A DNA stretch of 64,000 nucleotides, from positions 496,001 through 560,000 of the forward strand of contig NC_052114.1 of the NCBI RefSeq assembly GCF_012273895.1. Reading direction: 5' to 3'. The position numbers and the translations under genes were made by a program. Origin of the DNA: Zerene cesonia. Lineage: Eukaryota > Arthropoda > Insecta > Lepidoptera > Pieridae. Under the pieces are notes generated by a model that saw nothing but the letters and a program-made list of their open reading frames with translations, was not told the origin of the DNA and did no database searches. Shown piece after piece: positions 1 to 12,041 of the stretch. The stretch's first letter is position 1, and each line of letters begins with the position of its first letter.

Positions 1-175
1 TTCTTTGGGCGCGATTTTGACCCACTTTAAACGGCCAGATTTCGTTCAAACTTTGTAGATTTATTGAGGACCGATGACAATACACTAATTTGATAAAATT
101 ATTCCAGTTTTCAATTTGCAAAATATGATTTTTGTTAAAGCGTGTTTTATAGTTTTTTTAAACTATTATATTTTA
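1..175. repeat. Dispersed repeat fragment cut by the window edge
   Basis: The segment 150-175 (AAGCGTGTTTTATAGTTTTT and following) recurs with small changes at 16515-16552, so at least the right part is repetitive. The left part reads like lepidopteran interspersed repeat sequence, but no second copy of it lies in this window. Confidence 0.4.
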
Positions 176-180
176 TTTAT

Positions 181-2265
181 TTCACCATAATCTGTATACA
201 ATTTTGTTTAGAGACTTCGTTCCTATTGCTAGGCATAACTTGTGTTAAAATATCCAGTCCATCCATCCTTTCCTACTTATTATATTATTACTTTAAGGTA
301 AAAATTTATTGGTCATATTATTATAACCCCTTTCAAGGGTTTGTCCTCTTTTATTTGTAGAATAAAAATATTATTTTATTAGAGAACCCTAGGTTATATA
401 GGTAATGTAAGGTATCGTTAGATTGGTTTCAGCGATTAAATCATATTTTATAATCTGTAAAAAATATGAAAATGTTTTTCAGAATTACTCTAATTGCTAT
501 TGTTAAAATTAAAAAAATCTAAATAAATGACCTAGGTACTTGGCTTGAATATTTATCGTTAAATAAATATTTTACAGCATTTAATTCAGGGATGCATGAT
601 AAAAATTATTAGAAAATTATATGCTTGAACTTTTAAATTAAATAAATATCAAACAAATTATTGTTTACAGTGAAAGTTAACGATGTGCGTTAAAAAAACT
701 TTTCGAACTAGTGCATGCGGCCTTTATTTTATCGATACTTTCACGAATTTACGGTTAATTTTTTTCGATAAGTAGGTTTTATCTTTTAAGGTGTACATTT
801 TAAGTATAAGATAAACAAATGAATTAGTGATGTATTTAAAAGCGAATTTATTTTGTAGCTCAAAAAATAAACCATATTTTTATGATAAAACTTAATAAAT
901 AATCTAATAGAAAATATAAATAATGTATATTATTATAATAGAATATATTTTCATTTCCGATTGTTATAATGCTTAACCTACTTTTATGAGTTTTGTAAAC
1001 AATAATTAATTTGTAATTGGTCATATAGAAAAGAATGTTAATAAATGTTTTCCCCTGAAATTGATGACGAAATTTATTAATATTCATTATTATAGCCCCG
1101 TTTATTGTTAAATAAATGATAATCGATAAATATTTAACTTTAACATTTAAAAATTTCCAAATTAAAATACTAGACAAGTTTAGTTTTAAAGTGTTGTAAA
1201 ATAGTGAAAGGAAAGGAGTTATTAGATATAATGTATATAAAATAAGAATCTGTATTGACCTGAATGTGTATATATTTTAAAATATCATATCGGTTTTAAT
1301 ATTGAGAGCGTTGCGAAAGTCGATGAAATGTCGAATCAAAACAAGTTCGATCACGAAATGGTCAATTATCTGATTAGAAGCGCAATTTGAACGAATTATT
1401 TAAAAAATGCATCTTTGTTCTAATTTTACATTCCAAAGAATGCATGTAAAATTAAAATAAAGTTCTCTAGTATTATTACTATGCTACAGCATGGGTAAAG
1501 AGAATGCAATGACTCATTTCAGATGACTTTTATTCTTCTTATAATGTGCTTAATGCACCAAATTAATTTTTCCTTTTTTCTTTTTTTCTCTGATTTATTA
1601 CAGATACACTACTTTTTTATTAAATTGGAGCAATGTATACATTATGTGTTATTGGAAATCGAAGTTTTTGTTACCTACAATAAAATCTCTTTAATATCCA
1701 AAAAAACTAAATTTGTTTGCTTTTAGTTAGTTGGATAATATAGTTGGATAAATATCCAGAGAATTAATCTAGTGTTGGTGTCTGGTTACGACATATATAA
1801 AATTCAGAATACTATATAGTATTCTGAATGGTTTTCGAAATGAGATGGTATAGCCGCAAGTCGGCAAAGGCAAAAGGAAAACGTTTGCAAGAGAGTTCGA
1901 ATTTAAATAAAAGGAAATTTGTATTTATTAAAACTTTAAGTAATCTTTGTATAGCTCATTTGTTTACTGTATAATTCAATGTTAGGTAATATTTGCTTTT
2001 GTAGAGAAAAAAAAAATTATTATTAAATAATAAATATTTTCTGGATTACACATAAAAATACTTCATACTACGGAAATCAAGCTTGTCTATATGAAGTTCT
2101 TTATTAAGTCTATATTTAGAGAGGGTTAAATCTATACAGATTATGCGACCCTCATCGTAGCCACAAAAGAAGTTACAAGTTCTTAGATACAGAATCTAAA
2201 AATATAAAGCACAGGCTTGCTCTCTTTATATATATTAAATGCTGAGATATCCCTTTAAGATGAAA
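181..2265. other. AT-rich intergenic DNA downstream of the odorant receptor exon
   Basis: This stretch lies 3' of the receptor exon on its strand, so I checked the minus strand here for later receptor exons. I found no open stretch with receptor C-terminal character. The 860-1177 minus frame (105 codons) is low-complexity I/Y/N/K-rich translation of AT-rich DNA and is not called. The only structure is a 28-bp perfect palindrome at 1802-1829. Confidence 0.5.
1802..1829. repeat. 28-bp perfect palindrome
   Basis: Fourteen-base arms (ATTCAGAATACTAT) meet with no spacer and every base pairs. It is not part of a repeat family recognised in this window. Confidence 0.9.
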
Positions 2266-2342
2266 TCATCATCATCATCAGCCCATATATGTTCCCACTG
2301 CTAAGACACAGGTCTCCTATGAGGGTTCAGGCCAGAATCCGT
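2266..2342 (+). repeat. Family A repeat, 5' part only
   Basis: It begins with an (ATC)n run and continues with a block around GCCCATATATGTTCCCACTG. The same block occurs at 46174-46346, and later parts of the family at 5404-5560 and 61715-61950. This copy stops after about 75 bp. Confidence 0.75.
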
Positions 2343-2595
2343 AAGATGACATATTATATTGGATATTACTTATATTGTAGTGCATAACATTGCTTATTAT
2401 TGAACAAGCAGAGAAACAAATGGACAGTAAAGTCGGATTTTATCAGGTTGAAAAGTAATAAGAATTAAATCAGATTTTTTTTTAGGTTACATGTGGATAT
2501 TTTGAATAATTCTTTGAATGATTATTTATATTGTGTACCTAGAATGTGAATATTATTAAGATTCACAGTGCAATCGTGTTTTTAAAGATTATCGT

Positions 2596-2601
2596 ACTTA
2601 C
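2596..2601 (-). other. 5' splice site of the odorant receptor exon
   Basis: On the minus strand the reading frame runs ...CTT ATG AA|GTAAGTAC. The GTAAGT donor is a full consensus match and lies directly before the in-frame TAA that would otherwise end the frame. The exon therefore ends after the second base of a codon. Confidence 0.85.
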
Positions 2602-3386
2602 TTCATAAGCGAAACGTGAATTTCATGCAGTTCCTTAACTTTAGCGATGACTTCTTCTTCTGTATAAACGTCCTTGAATATTTCCTTGCATCTTTCTTTC
2701 AAGAGATCCAATTTTCCCCCAAAGAAGATCATGATTACCAAAACGCACGTATCATAAGAGGCCATAATGCCAGCGCCTTCGAGACAAAAATATGTATGCA
2801 AGATCATTGTTATCCATGAACCAGGCGAGTGATACTTATCAAATGGTGTCCAAGAACTAAATATATGTGGAAATAATTCAGTTCCATTATGCAATGCTTC
2901 TCGGTAACTAGATGACGAGAGATATCTGAAGAGCGGTGAGCCACATACGGTAGTCACTGTTATCACGAGTAATACCCAGTAGAAATTTAGCAATTTGCGA
3001 CAATAACTCGTGTATTTGTCAATTATTCGTCCTTTCACAGCGTCCTTCATTTGCCTCTCCCAATGGTCAGCTTCAGTGACGTATTTGATGACTTGCTTCC
3101 ATTTATCTTGCCAAAGGATGAATGTGTTGGATTTCACGACGCATACAATGCTCAGCATGGAAATCTTCAGGTTGGTCAATACAAGCTCAAAATCTGACCT
3201 CACGATATACAATTCAATGTATTGAGTTATCACGAACAATGTAACTAATTCATGCATGAATATATAAAAAATTTTGCCCTTGTAGTTGTTTGGGAGAATT
3301 AAACCTACTTTTTTGAGGATCCAAAAATTTGGACCGAATAGTGGTTTTTCTGGATCTTCCAAACTGTTGATAAATTTTTTTAACAT
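2602..3386 (-). CDS. Odorant receptor (insect 7tm_6 family), first coding exon, partial
   Basis: Insect odorant receptors are ligand-gated cation channel subunits that work with the co-receptor Orco in the dendrites of olfactory neurons. The exon encodes 261 residues plus two bases, about two thirds of the usual 400 or so. The N-terminus is typical of moth and butterfly receptors: LEDPEKPLFGPN at residues 9-20, then a short run into a first membrane segment near 38-62. Further hydrophobic segments lie near 70-92, 131-153 and 190-224, with an N-glycosylation site NGT at 167-169 in the loop before the fourth. The exon ends in the following intracellular region (KELHEIHVSLM). I chose ATG 3386 because the family N-terminus begins there and it has A at -3. 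The frame stays open upstream to a stop just before 3500, but without another ATG. The transmembrane 5-7 exons are not found between here and position 1. They may lie outside the window, or the gene may be truncated. The exact receptor number cannot be assigned. Confidence 0.9.
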
Positions 3387-5403
3387 GATGTTTGGTTGAA
3401 GGAAAGCAATATGAATGATAAAGAAAAGAATTCGCCTCGCATTTATAAGCCACTTTGTCGCCCCAAAGTAGCAACCCTCGACTTGAAATAAATCAAACAA
3501 ATACAGGGTTTAATAGAAAACACTTTTTAGTATCTGCTCTATACATTTTTTATTAGAACGTCATGAAGAATATTTTAAGGGCTAGTAGAGAATGTATTGA
3601 TACTGAAACACTAAGGGACATTTATTACGCTAATGATAGTAGATCCTTTGAAATGAAGTTTTTTTTCTAATAATATAAATATCAGTTTGAGCATTTTTTT
3701 TTCAATTGTATAAATATTTAATTGATTTACAATTTTCGGTAATTCAGCATTTGGTATTATTTATCCTATAATACTAACTTCAACCAGAGTTCGCGCATAA
3801 TACAGAAATGAACAGTGACCCATAACTTACTCGTATCATATACTTATATACCTGCATAAAGAATAATAGCCAAATCTGTTCAGTTCTAACAAATAATTTA
3901 ATAACATCTTAACACTTTCATTTACCGGTCCACCATCAATGTTAACTTTGGGATTAAAAATTTCATATGAAAGTATATTATAGGTACTGTAGTGTGAAGA
4001 ATAGAATAATTTACAACGTATGTAAAGGCTCAAATCATGGCTCACCGAATAAATATACCATTAAAATATGTTATGCACTCGAAAGTTGGTTAGTTAATTA
4101 AACAATCTTCTCATTCAGATAAGGAAAGTGTGGGTTTATCTCTATTCATAATCAAACACATCTCAACAAAAACATCTAGTTCGAAAAGATTTTAAATTGC
4201 ACGGTTAAAATGATTAAAAGGTGTAAGTATGCGAAGAAATAAATAAACAAAATGCATTACAACGATTATCCATACTGGACTATTTACCAAGAAGGAACAA
4301 AGAACAATTGTTTCATTACAAAAATAAAATAAAATACAACGATATTTTTATCGATACGTTTAGCACTGCTCTATTTAAAAACACAGTAAATGATGTTGTA
4401 TTATAACCTATAATTTGAACGTCTGTGTTGAAACCGCGAAATGGGGGCGGTACTGACACTATAACTATCGGTCTGTTTGAAAAAATAATGAAGACGTCAC
4501 GTCCATATTATTTAATACCCTTATTAAAGCAGTTCTGTGTTAAATATTCTAAGGTTTAATATAATGCAACTGCATTTTACCTAACTTTCCCAAACCAATA
4601 TTTCAAACAACTATGTAGGTACGCAAAAAATGTTATTTAGCTTATTATAAGGTACTTTGAAATGCGTAGTACTTTTAAATGTTTTCAATTAATAACTATT
4701 TCAAGAATATCAACTATGGTGCTGAAGTAAAAAAAAAATCTTTTTTTTTTAATTTATACGAATAACTTTATGTTAATGAACATATTTTAAGAAAAAGCAA
4801 GGGAAGGGACTACGACAAGTCGGATATTTAAAACGTTTGAGAACTTCTTCATTCGAATTCAACACATCATTTAAATTCTAAATTAAAGAGGAAATATTTA
4901 TTTTGTGTATGCAACGTAATATATAAACTCAAAATTGCTATATCGATTTTAAAATTCTTTCACCATCAAAACGCATCCACAAATAATATAATTCTATACT
5001 AGATGCATCTTTACTGAGTAACATGAGCCATATATTTTTTTCTCTAGTCAACACAGTTAAAGCTAAATAATCTACTTAGGTACGCATAATCTCGTTTAAG
5101 CATAAGTTGAAGTTTACCAAAATTAAGCCTTTTTAGTCCTTAATGAAATTATTATATACTTAATTATGACGATATTAATCATCTGAACTTGACATGATAT
5201 TATACAATATATTTTAGATTATAAAATATTTAATATCTATCTACTAATTACGTTTCTGACCTAAAAAGTTTTGACATTTAATTTCCTTTGCTAGAATGTG
5301 ATTTATGAATACCAACATTCAAATTATACATAACTACGAGCCTCATTTTTGACCAGGCTTTATGTCTTTATGACCAGGCCCGTATTATTAGACTACTCTT
5401 TGC
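3387..5403. other. Intergenic region between the divergent receptor and secreted-protein genes (receptor side)
   Basis: AT-rich unique sequence that should hold the receptor promoter near 3390-3550 on the minus strand. I see no convincing TATA box or initiator. The short frames here are not supported as genes. Confidence 0.4.
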
Positions 5404-5560
5404 TTCAGGCCACATCCACTACGCTGGCCAAGTGTGGTTTGGCAGATGTCACATGTCGTAGAACTTTATTGTTTCTTCGATATGCCGGTTTCCTCGCGAT
5501 GTTTTCCTTCAACGTTTTTGTGCAGTGGTGATGTTATCCACATGCGAAGGAAAGTTGCAG
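5404..5560 (+). repeat. Family A repeat, central and 3' part
   Basis: It matches 46230-46346 and 61755-61870 through the blocks CGCTGGCCAAGTG, GGCAGATGTCACATGTCG and CACGATGTTTTCCTTCA (here with minor substitutions). It lacks the (ATC)n head seen at 2266. Confidence 0.75.
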
Positions 5561-5589
5561 GCTTGTGTCCCTGCAGTGAAATCATAATA

Positions 5590-5720
5590 TATATAACCTC
5601 AATAAATAGGCTATCTAACACTGAAATAATTTTGAAAATCGGACCAGTAGTTCCTGAGATTAGTGCGTTCAAACTAACAAACAAAAAAGCTTTTCAGGTT
5701 TATAATATTAGTATACATAG
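5590..5720 (-). repeat. Family D repeat, reverse copy
   Basis: The reverse of the family whose forward copies are at 30795, 34113, 54051 and 58581. Shared blocks are AATAAATAGGCTATCTAACA, AGTAGTTCCTGAGATTAG and a terminal TATAATATTAGTATA. Confidence 0.7.
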
Positions 5721-5794
5721 GGGCTGATGAGGATGACTGACTGTCTACGTAATATTTACAGCTGTGTTTAGAGTTGCTTATGTTTATTATTCTG

Positions 5795-5938
5795 CTAGCT
5801 TTTGCCCGCGGCTTCGCATTCATTAAATTCGGAGTAGTTTTATAGATGTAAAATCCGTTGCGCAGTTTGAAAGATTTTAGCATACATTAAGGATCTAAGG
5901 GACAGAGAAAGTGACTTTGTTTTTTGCTATGTAGTGAT
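5795..5938 (-). repeat. Family E repeat, reverse copy
   Basis: It starts CTAGCTTTTGCCCGCGGCTT and ends GAGAAAGTGACTTTGTTTT. The same element occurs at 62006-62208 in this orientation and at 20906, 49340 and 58027 in the other. Confidence 0.75.
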
Positions 5939-6279
5939 TACTAGCGGTACCGATCTTTCATGTTTTTTCATACATCTACAGTACAAGGTGCGAGAACACT
6001 CTTCAGGCGAAATAAAAAATAAGTAAAACAAATTTATTTATAACTAGTCAATTCCTGTCCCAGACTGATACAACTCTGAAGTAAACATTCTATTTAAAAT
6101 CTGGATAAGCTGGACAGATTGTTTATATTATAATGTATTTGTAGATTGAAAAAAAACCTATCTATATCATCACAATTCATTTAATTACGAACGGTACAAT
6201 ATCAATGTTCAATTACACTGACCGCAGGTTTAGATATCTTATCGACTATTAGAAACCTCAGATCCATTGAACGAGCTGT

Positions 6280-6592
6280 ACGGAGCCTTGCGCGCGCGCA
6301 TGAGTGGGGGCTGGACAACCAATGAACGTTCACTAGTACCTTCGCTCAAGCGACGACGAGTGCCCGTGTAGATTGTCATTCGAAATTCAAATTTATATTC
6401 GATCGAATTACGCTGTTCTGTTTTTAAAAAGGTGCACGTGTGTGTTCGATGTTCAAATCTCTAACTATGTTTACCCATGTGTGAGTGAATTGTTGTTGAA
6501 AATGTGACTGTGTTTGGATCATACGTGAAATCGATCTGTGATCGAAAAATGGCACTTACTGACGTTTACAAATAACCGCCGATTTCGCTAAA
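6280..6592 (+). promoter_or_regulatory. Putative promoter and 5' UTR of the secreted-protein gene
   Basis: Immediately upstream of a signal-peptide exon the base composition changes to CpG-rich. There is a GCGCGCGCGCA run at 6291-6300, a CCAAT at 6319-6323, and a palindromic E-box CACGTG at 6435-6440 (the class bound by bHLH factors). No TATA box lies at a clear position. The transcription start is not fixed by sequence; I infer a GC-rich promoter with a 5' UTR of about 100-250 nt. Confidence 0.5.
6549..6575 (+). CDS. Short upstream ORF in the 5' UTR of the secreted-protein gene
   Basis: ATG GCA CTT ACT GAC GTT TAC AAA TAA, eight sense codons, with A at -3. It ends 17 nt before the main ATG at 6593. 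If the transcript includes it, it should reduce initiation at the main ATG. It is seen directly as sequence; its use is inferred. Confidence 0.35.
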   Translation: MALTDVYK

Positions 6593-6755
6593 ATGCGTGA
6601 GTTCATAAGAATCATATTGTTGTGTTTGTGTGCGTTTTTGTTATCCGCCCGTGAAGGGGCGAGTGAGGAAAGCACGGGATTTGGGGAAGTGAGTGTGACT
6701 GAGGGAAAGGCGGAGGAGCAGGGCGAGAGGAAAGATGTCAAAAGCAATTTACCAG
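6593..6755 (+). CDS. First coding exon of an unidentified secreted or cell-surface protein
   Basis: The exon encodes 54 residues plus one base. It opens with MREFIRIILLCLCAFLLSA, a textbook signal peptide: one Arg-rich turn, then a Leu/Cys hydrophobic core ending at a small residue. About 30 polar, mostly Glu/Gly/Lys residues follow, like the spacer before a folded extracellular domain. The exon ends CCA G|GTGAGT, a near-perfect donor in phase 1. The start ATG 6593 has A at -3 and lies below a CpG-rich promoter-like block. No domain is present, so the family cannot be named. No further clear coding exon follows on this strand within the window, so intron 1 probably exceeds 57 kb. Genes with such first introns in insects are often neuronal adhesion or signalling genes; that is inference only. 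The opposite-strand frame over this region is a shadow. Confidence 0.7.
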
Positions 6756-9700
6756 GTGAGTGAGATTGTTAGAACATACTCTTGTCACTTGTCTAAATAA
6801 GCTCGAGTACTTAATTGATTATCGTGCTAAGTTAATTGGCTTTCTGAGTAATGAAAATGTCATCGTCAGTCTAATGACCAGACGGGTATTGATGGTAAAA
6901 TAATTGCGTTGACTCCACTTTATGATATGAAAACTTATGCTTGGAAATGAAACAGGCGATCTCGCTGTTTCTCACATTACATAAGGGTTTTCAAGTTGCT
7001 TTTTTATCATTTTAATTGGTAAATAACTTGTACTTATATATCCACTAGCTTCGTTATCGTAAGCTTATGTAAATTTTCTATGATCGTTTACTAATAAATA
7101 ATGACAATCATTTCAATACTGCTACATGTTTCCAAATAAAATGATCATTGACGATTGTTTCCAGAAAACCCCACACATATTCCGCCTTCGATGCTATTTA
7201 GATATCCAATAAGTTTAATCCTTAACCTTTATGTTTTATGATATAATCACTAAGTGACGTATGTATCTCCCTAGCAATAAGTCGTCATCTTAAAGCTTGT
7301 CTGACATCTTAGCCCTCAGGCCTACGTTAATTAAACAAACCTACGTTTTGAGTAACGTAATTGATTCTTACATAAGTGTTTCAACGAAAAGCTGGTTTTA
7401 ACGGATTATAATTGCATTGAAGTTGTACATAATATTAATAAATACATGACACGGTCCAAAGGTAACATTGTAGCCTGTAGGTGTACGTTTTAAAATGGTT
7501 TTATAAACTGTCTGCCAATTGATTGAATACGTTATCTGTATCATGAAATAATCTGAGACGGCTAGCACGAAATCGTGCTCATTGTCCAACAAGTACTAAA
7601 TATATGCCTAAATACGTTATAAAAACAATATAATGTATGTCACGTTCACTAAAGTACTCCTTAAATATAACATTAAACTCATCAAAATTATATATAAGCT
7701 ACACAATTAATACGTTTACCACAAGATTTTCGTCAGATTCTCGTATGTACTTAATATTGAAAAAAAAAAAAAATTAAATTGAAAATTAGGGAACGTTTTC
7801 TAAACAAATCACAACTAAATTAGCAGACGTTCTCAATGTGATTAAGGTAATTGAATATCGATTATTAATATAACTCGAATCGGACTAAGTTTTTCTTATA
7901 ACCAATGAGTCATGATATAGGTACCTTATGCAGTTTGGATGACAGGCATCATTTAAATTTAATTCAAATAATTTATAAAACCCGACGATTTAACCGTTCG
8001 AATAATGCAAAAATTCATGAGTTAGTCCTGCTTGACCGATGCTGTTTTAAGACTCTAAGTAGTTCTCACACAAGGCTATGTTTTTTGATAGCCATTATTA
8101 TTTTTATTTTATTTTTTATTTTATTTATAAAAGGTACCTTACAGCTAATTTATACATGTGAGACTTGGATACACCGTTCTATTGTATTCATAAGTTACTA
8201 CCTATTGCAGTTCTACTAATATTTACAATATAATTATCAAGTTACACACTTCATATTGTAGATATAACTATATATAGCCATCTAACCCGGCATCGCTTGT
8301 CGTACACAAATAGCCTATAGCGCTCGGGGATGAATGATAGAGAGATTCCGTAGTTTCTGAGATCAGTCATTAGGGCATTCAAAAAAACTTTTAATCCATT
8401 TATTGATATTGAATTGCAAATATTTACGGGAGTTCGATAGTGATTATATTGAAGCGTTTGCCTTGTTTATACCAAAACACAAAACTTTCGTCTTTTTTAC
8501 GGGTTGAATATTTTATAAACAAGTCCCAACTAACTGCGCATAACATGTATTAATTCAGATAAACAATCCATTAAAATTTTATCTTTTTGTTTCACTAACT
8601 TCGTGGAATCTTCTAATATATTATGCTACTTGGAATTGAGATGTTTCGTCATAATAAACAGAGGTTAATCATATCGCCCACATAACACACCTGACTTGTT
8701 TTTGTGTTAAATATTTGTACCGGTAGTTTATTAGATGATTAGATTACAATATAATTTAAGTGTTTCTATTTTTTTTTGTTGTTTCATAACAAACGGGTAT
8801 TCAAACATCTGTGGGCGTATTAATAAACGACTATCCGAGTGGAAAGCTTTCTGATGATAATTATATTTTAAATTGAATGAACAATTAATCAGATAGTGTC
8901 AAATAGAATTGAAATATTTGCCTTTAAGGGAATTCTTCATAAATTAAATAAGTTTATATATGACAATACCTGTCCTTCTGTAGTTTCCTCACTAATTTTC
9001 CTAGAATCGGACCGGCTTCTCAAGTGGTGTGACATGCCCTGTATAGAAAGATGCCCCATTTAAGACGTTATATCTTCCCACGTACGTCTTCCAAAAGACC
9101 GGGCGCTTTCCTCTTGATAGTCCTAGTATTATGGAATTGAGAAAACAGTTAGAAACGTCACCCCTAAACCTTGTCTATCCCGATAGCATGATACATTGCG
9201 CCACCACCAAACAAAGCATGCATTGTTAGTACCGCAGTATTGTGGTATACCAGCGTTGTAATGCAAATCGCTTCACACGGCTTCCGTGACGCAACCTTTT
9301 CGCAACTCGCCTAACCTACGCGTAAGCTTATCTGTGGCATTTTAATTGCAGTGCCATTGAAATTCGTTTCGGCTGTCATAGCTTAGTATTTTTGTTATCA
9401 ACATCGTATTAAGGTAATATTGTTATTGTTCATGGCTTCATAAATACAAAGATGCCAAAGTAAATAATTAAAAATAAAGGATATTTACGAACAGTATCAT
9501 TTAGACTTATTGTCATTGCACAGAATTCCAAAGATAGATTTTCATATTTATACTGCAACTAGCTTCAACAAGCGGCGTCACGTGCGGTACCCGGGTAGCT
9601 TGTGTGTTAATCCACTCTATACCTCTTTCAATACAAAAATTTCATACAAATATGTTAAGCTGTTTTGGCGTGCTAGAGTAACAAATAGTACATTCTTATA

Positions 9701-10886
9701 AACTTTCTCAATTATAATATTAATAGGATCTGCAAATAGTTTTACCCATATGAAAAAAAAAAACATTTGTCATCTTCATTCGTTGAAAATACATTTAATA
9801 TATACACCGAGAATGTGAAAATAATCTTCCAGGCTACATAAGCAGGCTAACCAGTCACGTATGACTAATTACAAAACCTAGTTCCTAGGTAATTTAAAGC
9901 CTAACACGCAATTACGTCTAGACTTAGCTCCAGTAAAGTGCAGCTATGTCGGAATGTTGCTTTCTGATGTGTAGTGAAGGGGACGCCATTTTCTATGTTT
10001 GCTCGACAAAGGTTACTTGCGAGTTACATATTTGTTCAGTTCCTATATGGCGCTACAATAAATATCTATTTACGCGTATATTAGCTATATGTATGCGAAA
10101 GTAATGTCTTAACTAAAAGCATAGACACTGTCTCGTTCCTGAAGAATCCAAAGACTTTCTATTTTTGGGTCTTTGGTAGCGATATTCTATTATGATAGTA
10201 GCTGCACGCACGTAGTCGTTATCACGTCACGTATCGAAATTGAAATAATATAAACTATCGTATCTTTTAAGTTGGACCAAACTGCACATGTTGGGCAAAT
10301 TTGATTAAATCGGATACGAAGTTTAGGAGTACATCGCGGACAAACAACGTGACACGTATTTAATATATATTATAATCAAAGAACTAATATATATTTGTTT
10401 AACATGCTTTTATTAGCTTCATCTGTTCTATATGTTTGTATGAAACCGTATCCATTAGGATCGATTCTGGCAAAGTGTGTACACTTATCAAGGATCGATA
10501 AAAATACAATGTATGAGTTTATCTTATTATCCTGACTAGGATCGATAGGATATAATATTCCGTACATAAAACAATACATTTTATTGATTCTATTGTATTT
10601 ATCTTACTATGGATTTGATTAGGTTTATGAAATTTTAGTGTAGGTAATATCCCTACTTCTATCCTAAATATAAAACGGATAAAATATCATTTTTGTTTGA
10701 TTATTCTAACAGGATGTGGTAACTTTCTCTATATTCATAATAATTTAAACGTATTCAATAATTAAATGTTAATTATTATGCTATTAATTACGTTATGCAT
10801 TCGTGGTAGCTGAGATTTTAGATATATATTACACAATCTTGTGTTCTTGATTGAGATTTCTTATAAATTTAAAGACCTGTTCTATT
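6756..10886. other. Intronic DNA, mostly unique
   Basis: AT-rich. A degraded family D copy lies near 8276-8390. The block 8990-9400 is clearly richer in G+C than its flanks and matches no repeat in the window. An acceptor-like AATTGCAG lies at 9344-9351, but no convincing exon follows it. There is a T-rich (TTTTA)n tract at 8098-8130. Confidence 0.4.
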
Positions 10887-12041
10887 GGCTATGTGAACTT
10901 GGCACCCGACTTAAAAAAAATTCATATTTTTTTGCTCCATTCGATAGATTTAGATATGTAGTCNNNNNNNNNNNNNNNNNNNNNNNNNNNNNNNNNNNNN
11001 NNNNNNNNNNNNNNNNNNNNNNNNNNNNNNNNNNNNNNNNNNNNNNNNNNNNNNNNNNNNNNNNNNNNNNNNNNNNNNNNNNNNNNNNNNNNNNNNNNNN
11101 NNNNNNNNNNNNNNNNNNNNNNNNNNNNNNNNNNNNNNNNNNNNNNNNNNNNNNNNNNNNNNNNNNNNNNNNNNNNNNNNNNNNNNNNNNNNNNNNNNNN
11201 NNNNNNNNNNNNNNNNNNNNNNNNNNNNNNNNNNNNNNNNNNNNNNNNNNNNNNNNNNNNNNNNNNNNNNNNNNNNNNNNNNNNNNNNNNNNNNNNNNNN
11301 NNNNNNNNNNNNNNNNNNNNNNNNNNNNNNNNNNNNNNNNNNNNNNNNNNNNNNNNNNNNNNNNNNNNNNNNNNNNNNNNNNNNNNNNNNNNNNNNNNNN
11401 NNNNNNNNNNNNNNNNNNNNNNNNNNNNNNNNNNNNNNNNNNNNNNNNNNNNNNNNNNNNNNNNNNNNNNNNNNNNNNNNNNNNNNNNNNNNNNNNNNNN
11501 NNNNNNNNNNNNNNNNNNNNNNNNNNNNNNNNNNNNNNNNNNNNNNNNNNNNNNNNNNNNNNNNNNNNNNNNNNNNNNNNNNNNNNNNNNNNNNNNNNNN
11601 NNNNNNNNNNNNNNNNNNNNNNNNNNNNNNNNNNNNNNNNNNNNNNNNNNNNNNNNNNNNNNNNNNNNNNNNNNNNNNNNNNNNNNNNNNNNNNNNNNNN
11701 NNNNNNNNNNNNNNNNNNNNNNNNNNNNNNNNNNNNNNNNNNNNNNNNNNNNNNNNNNNNNNNNNNNNNNNNNNNNNNNNNNNNNNNNNNNNNNNNNNNN
11801 NNNNNNNNNNNNNNNNNNNNNNNNNNNNNNNNNNNNNNNNNNNNNNNNNNNNNNNNNNNNNNNNNNNNNNNNNNNNNNNNNNNNNNNNNNNNNNNNNNNN
11901 NNNNNNNNNNNNNNNNNNNNNNNNNNNNNNNNNNNNNNNNNNNNNNNNNNNNNNNNNNNNNNNCGACTACATATCTAAATCTATCGAATGGCGCAAAAAA
12001 ATGTGAATTTTTTTTAAGTCGGGTGCCAAGTTCACATAGCC
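10887..12041. mobile_element. Terminal-inverted-repeat DNA transposon or MITE with 9-bp target duplication, interior unassembled
   Basis: The left arm 10887-10963 and the reverse complement of the right arm 11965-12041 match at 75 of 77 positions, both starting GGCTATGTGAACTTGG. Both arms run straight into the assembly gap. The element is flanked by perfect 9-bp direct repeats TGTTCTATT at 10878-10886 and 12042-12050. Long arms with a 9-bp duplication suit Mutator-like elements; Merlin (8-9 bp) is an alternative. No transposase can be seen because the middle is N, so whether it is autonomous is unknown. Confidence 0.85.
10964..11963. other. Assembly gap, 1000 N
   Basis: A run of exactly 1000 N, a default-size gap. 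It falls inside a long inverted repeat, which probably caused the assembly break. The real interior length is unknown. Confidence 0.99.

Noticed and set aside
860..1177. 105-codon minus frame near the receptor exon, considered as a later receptor exon
   Set aside because: Low-complexity I/N/Y-rich sequence without receptor C-terminal features.
2264..2281. CRISPR-like or satellite array at (ATC)n
   Set aside because: A simple microsatellite that forms the head of family A, as at 46174.
3387..3500. N-terminal extension of the odorant receptor to 3500
   Set aside because: That start is TTG, not ATG, and the family N-terminus begins at ATG 3386.
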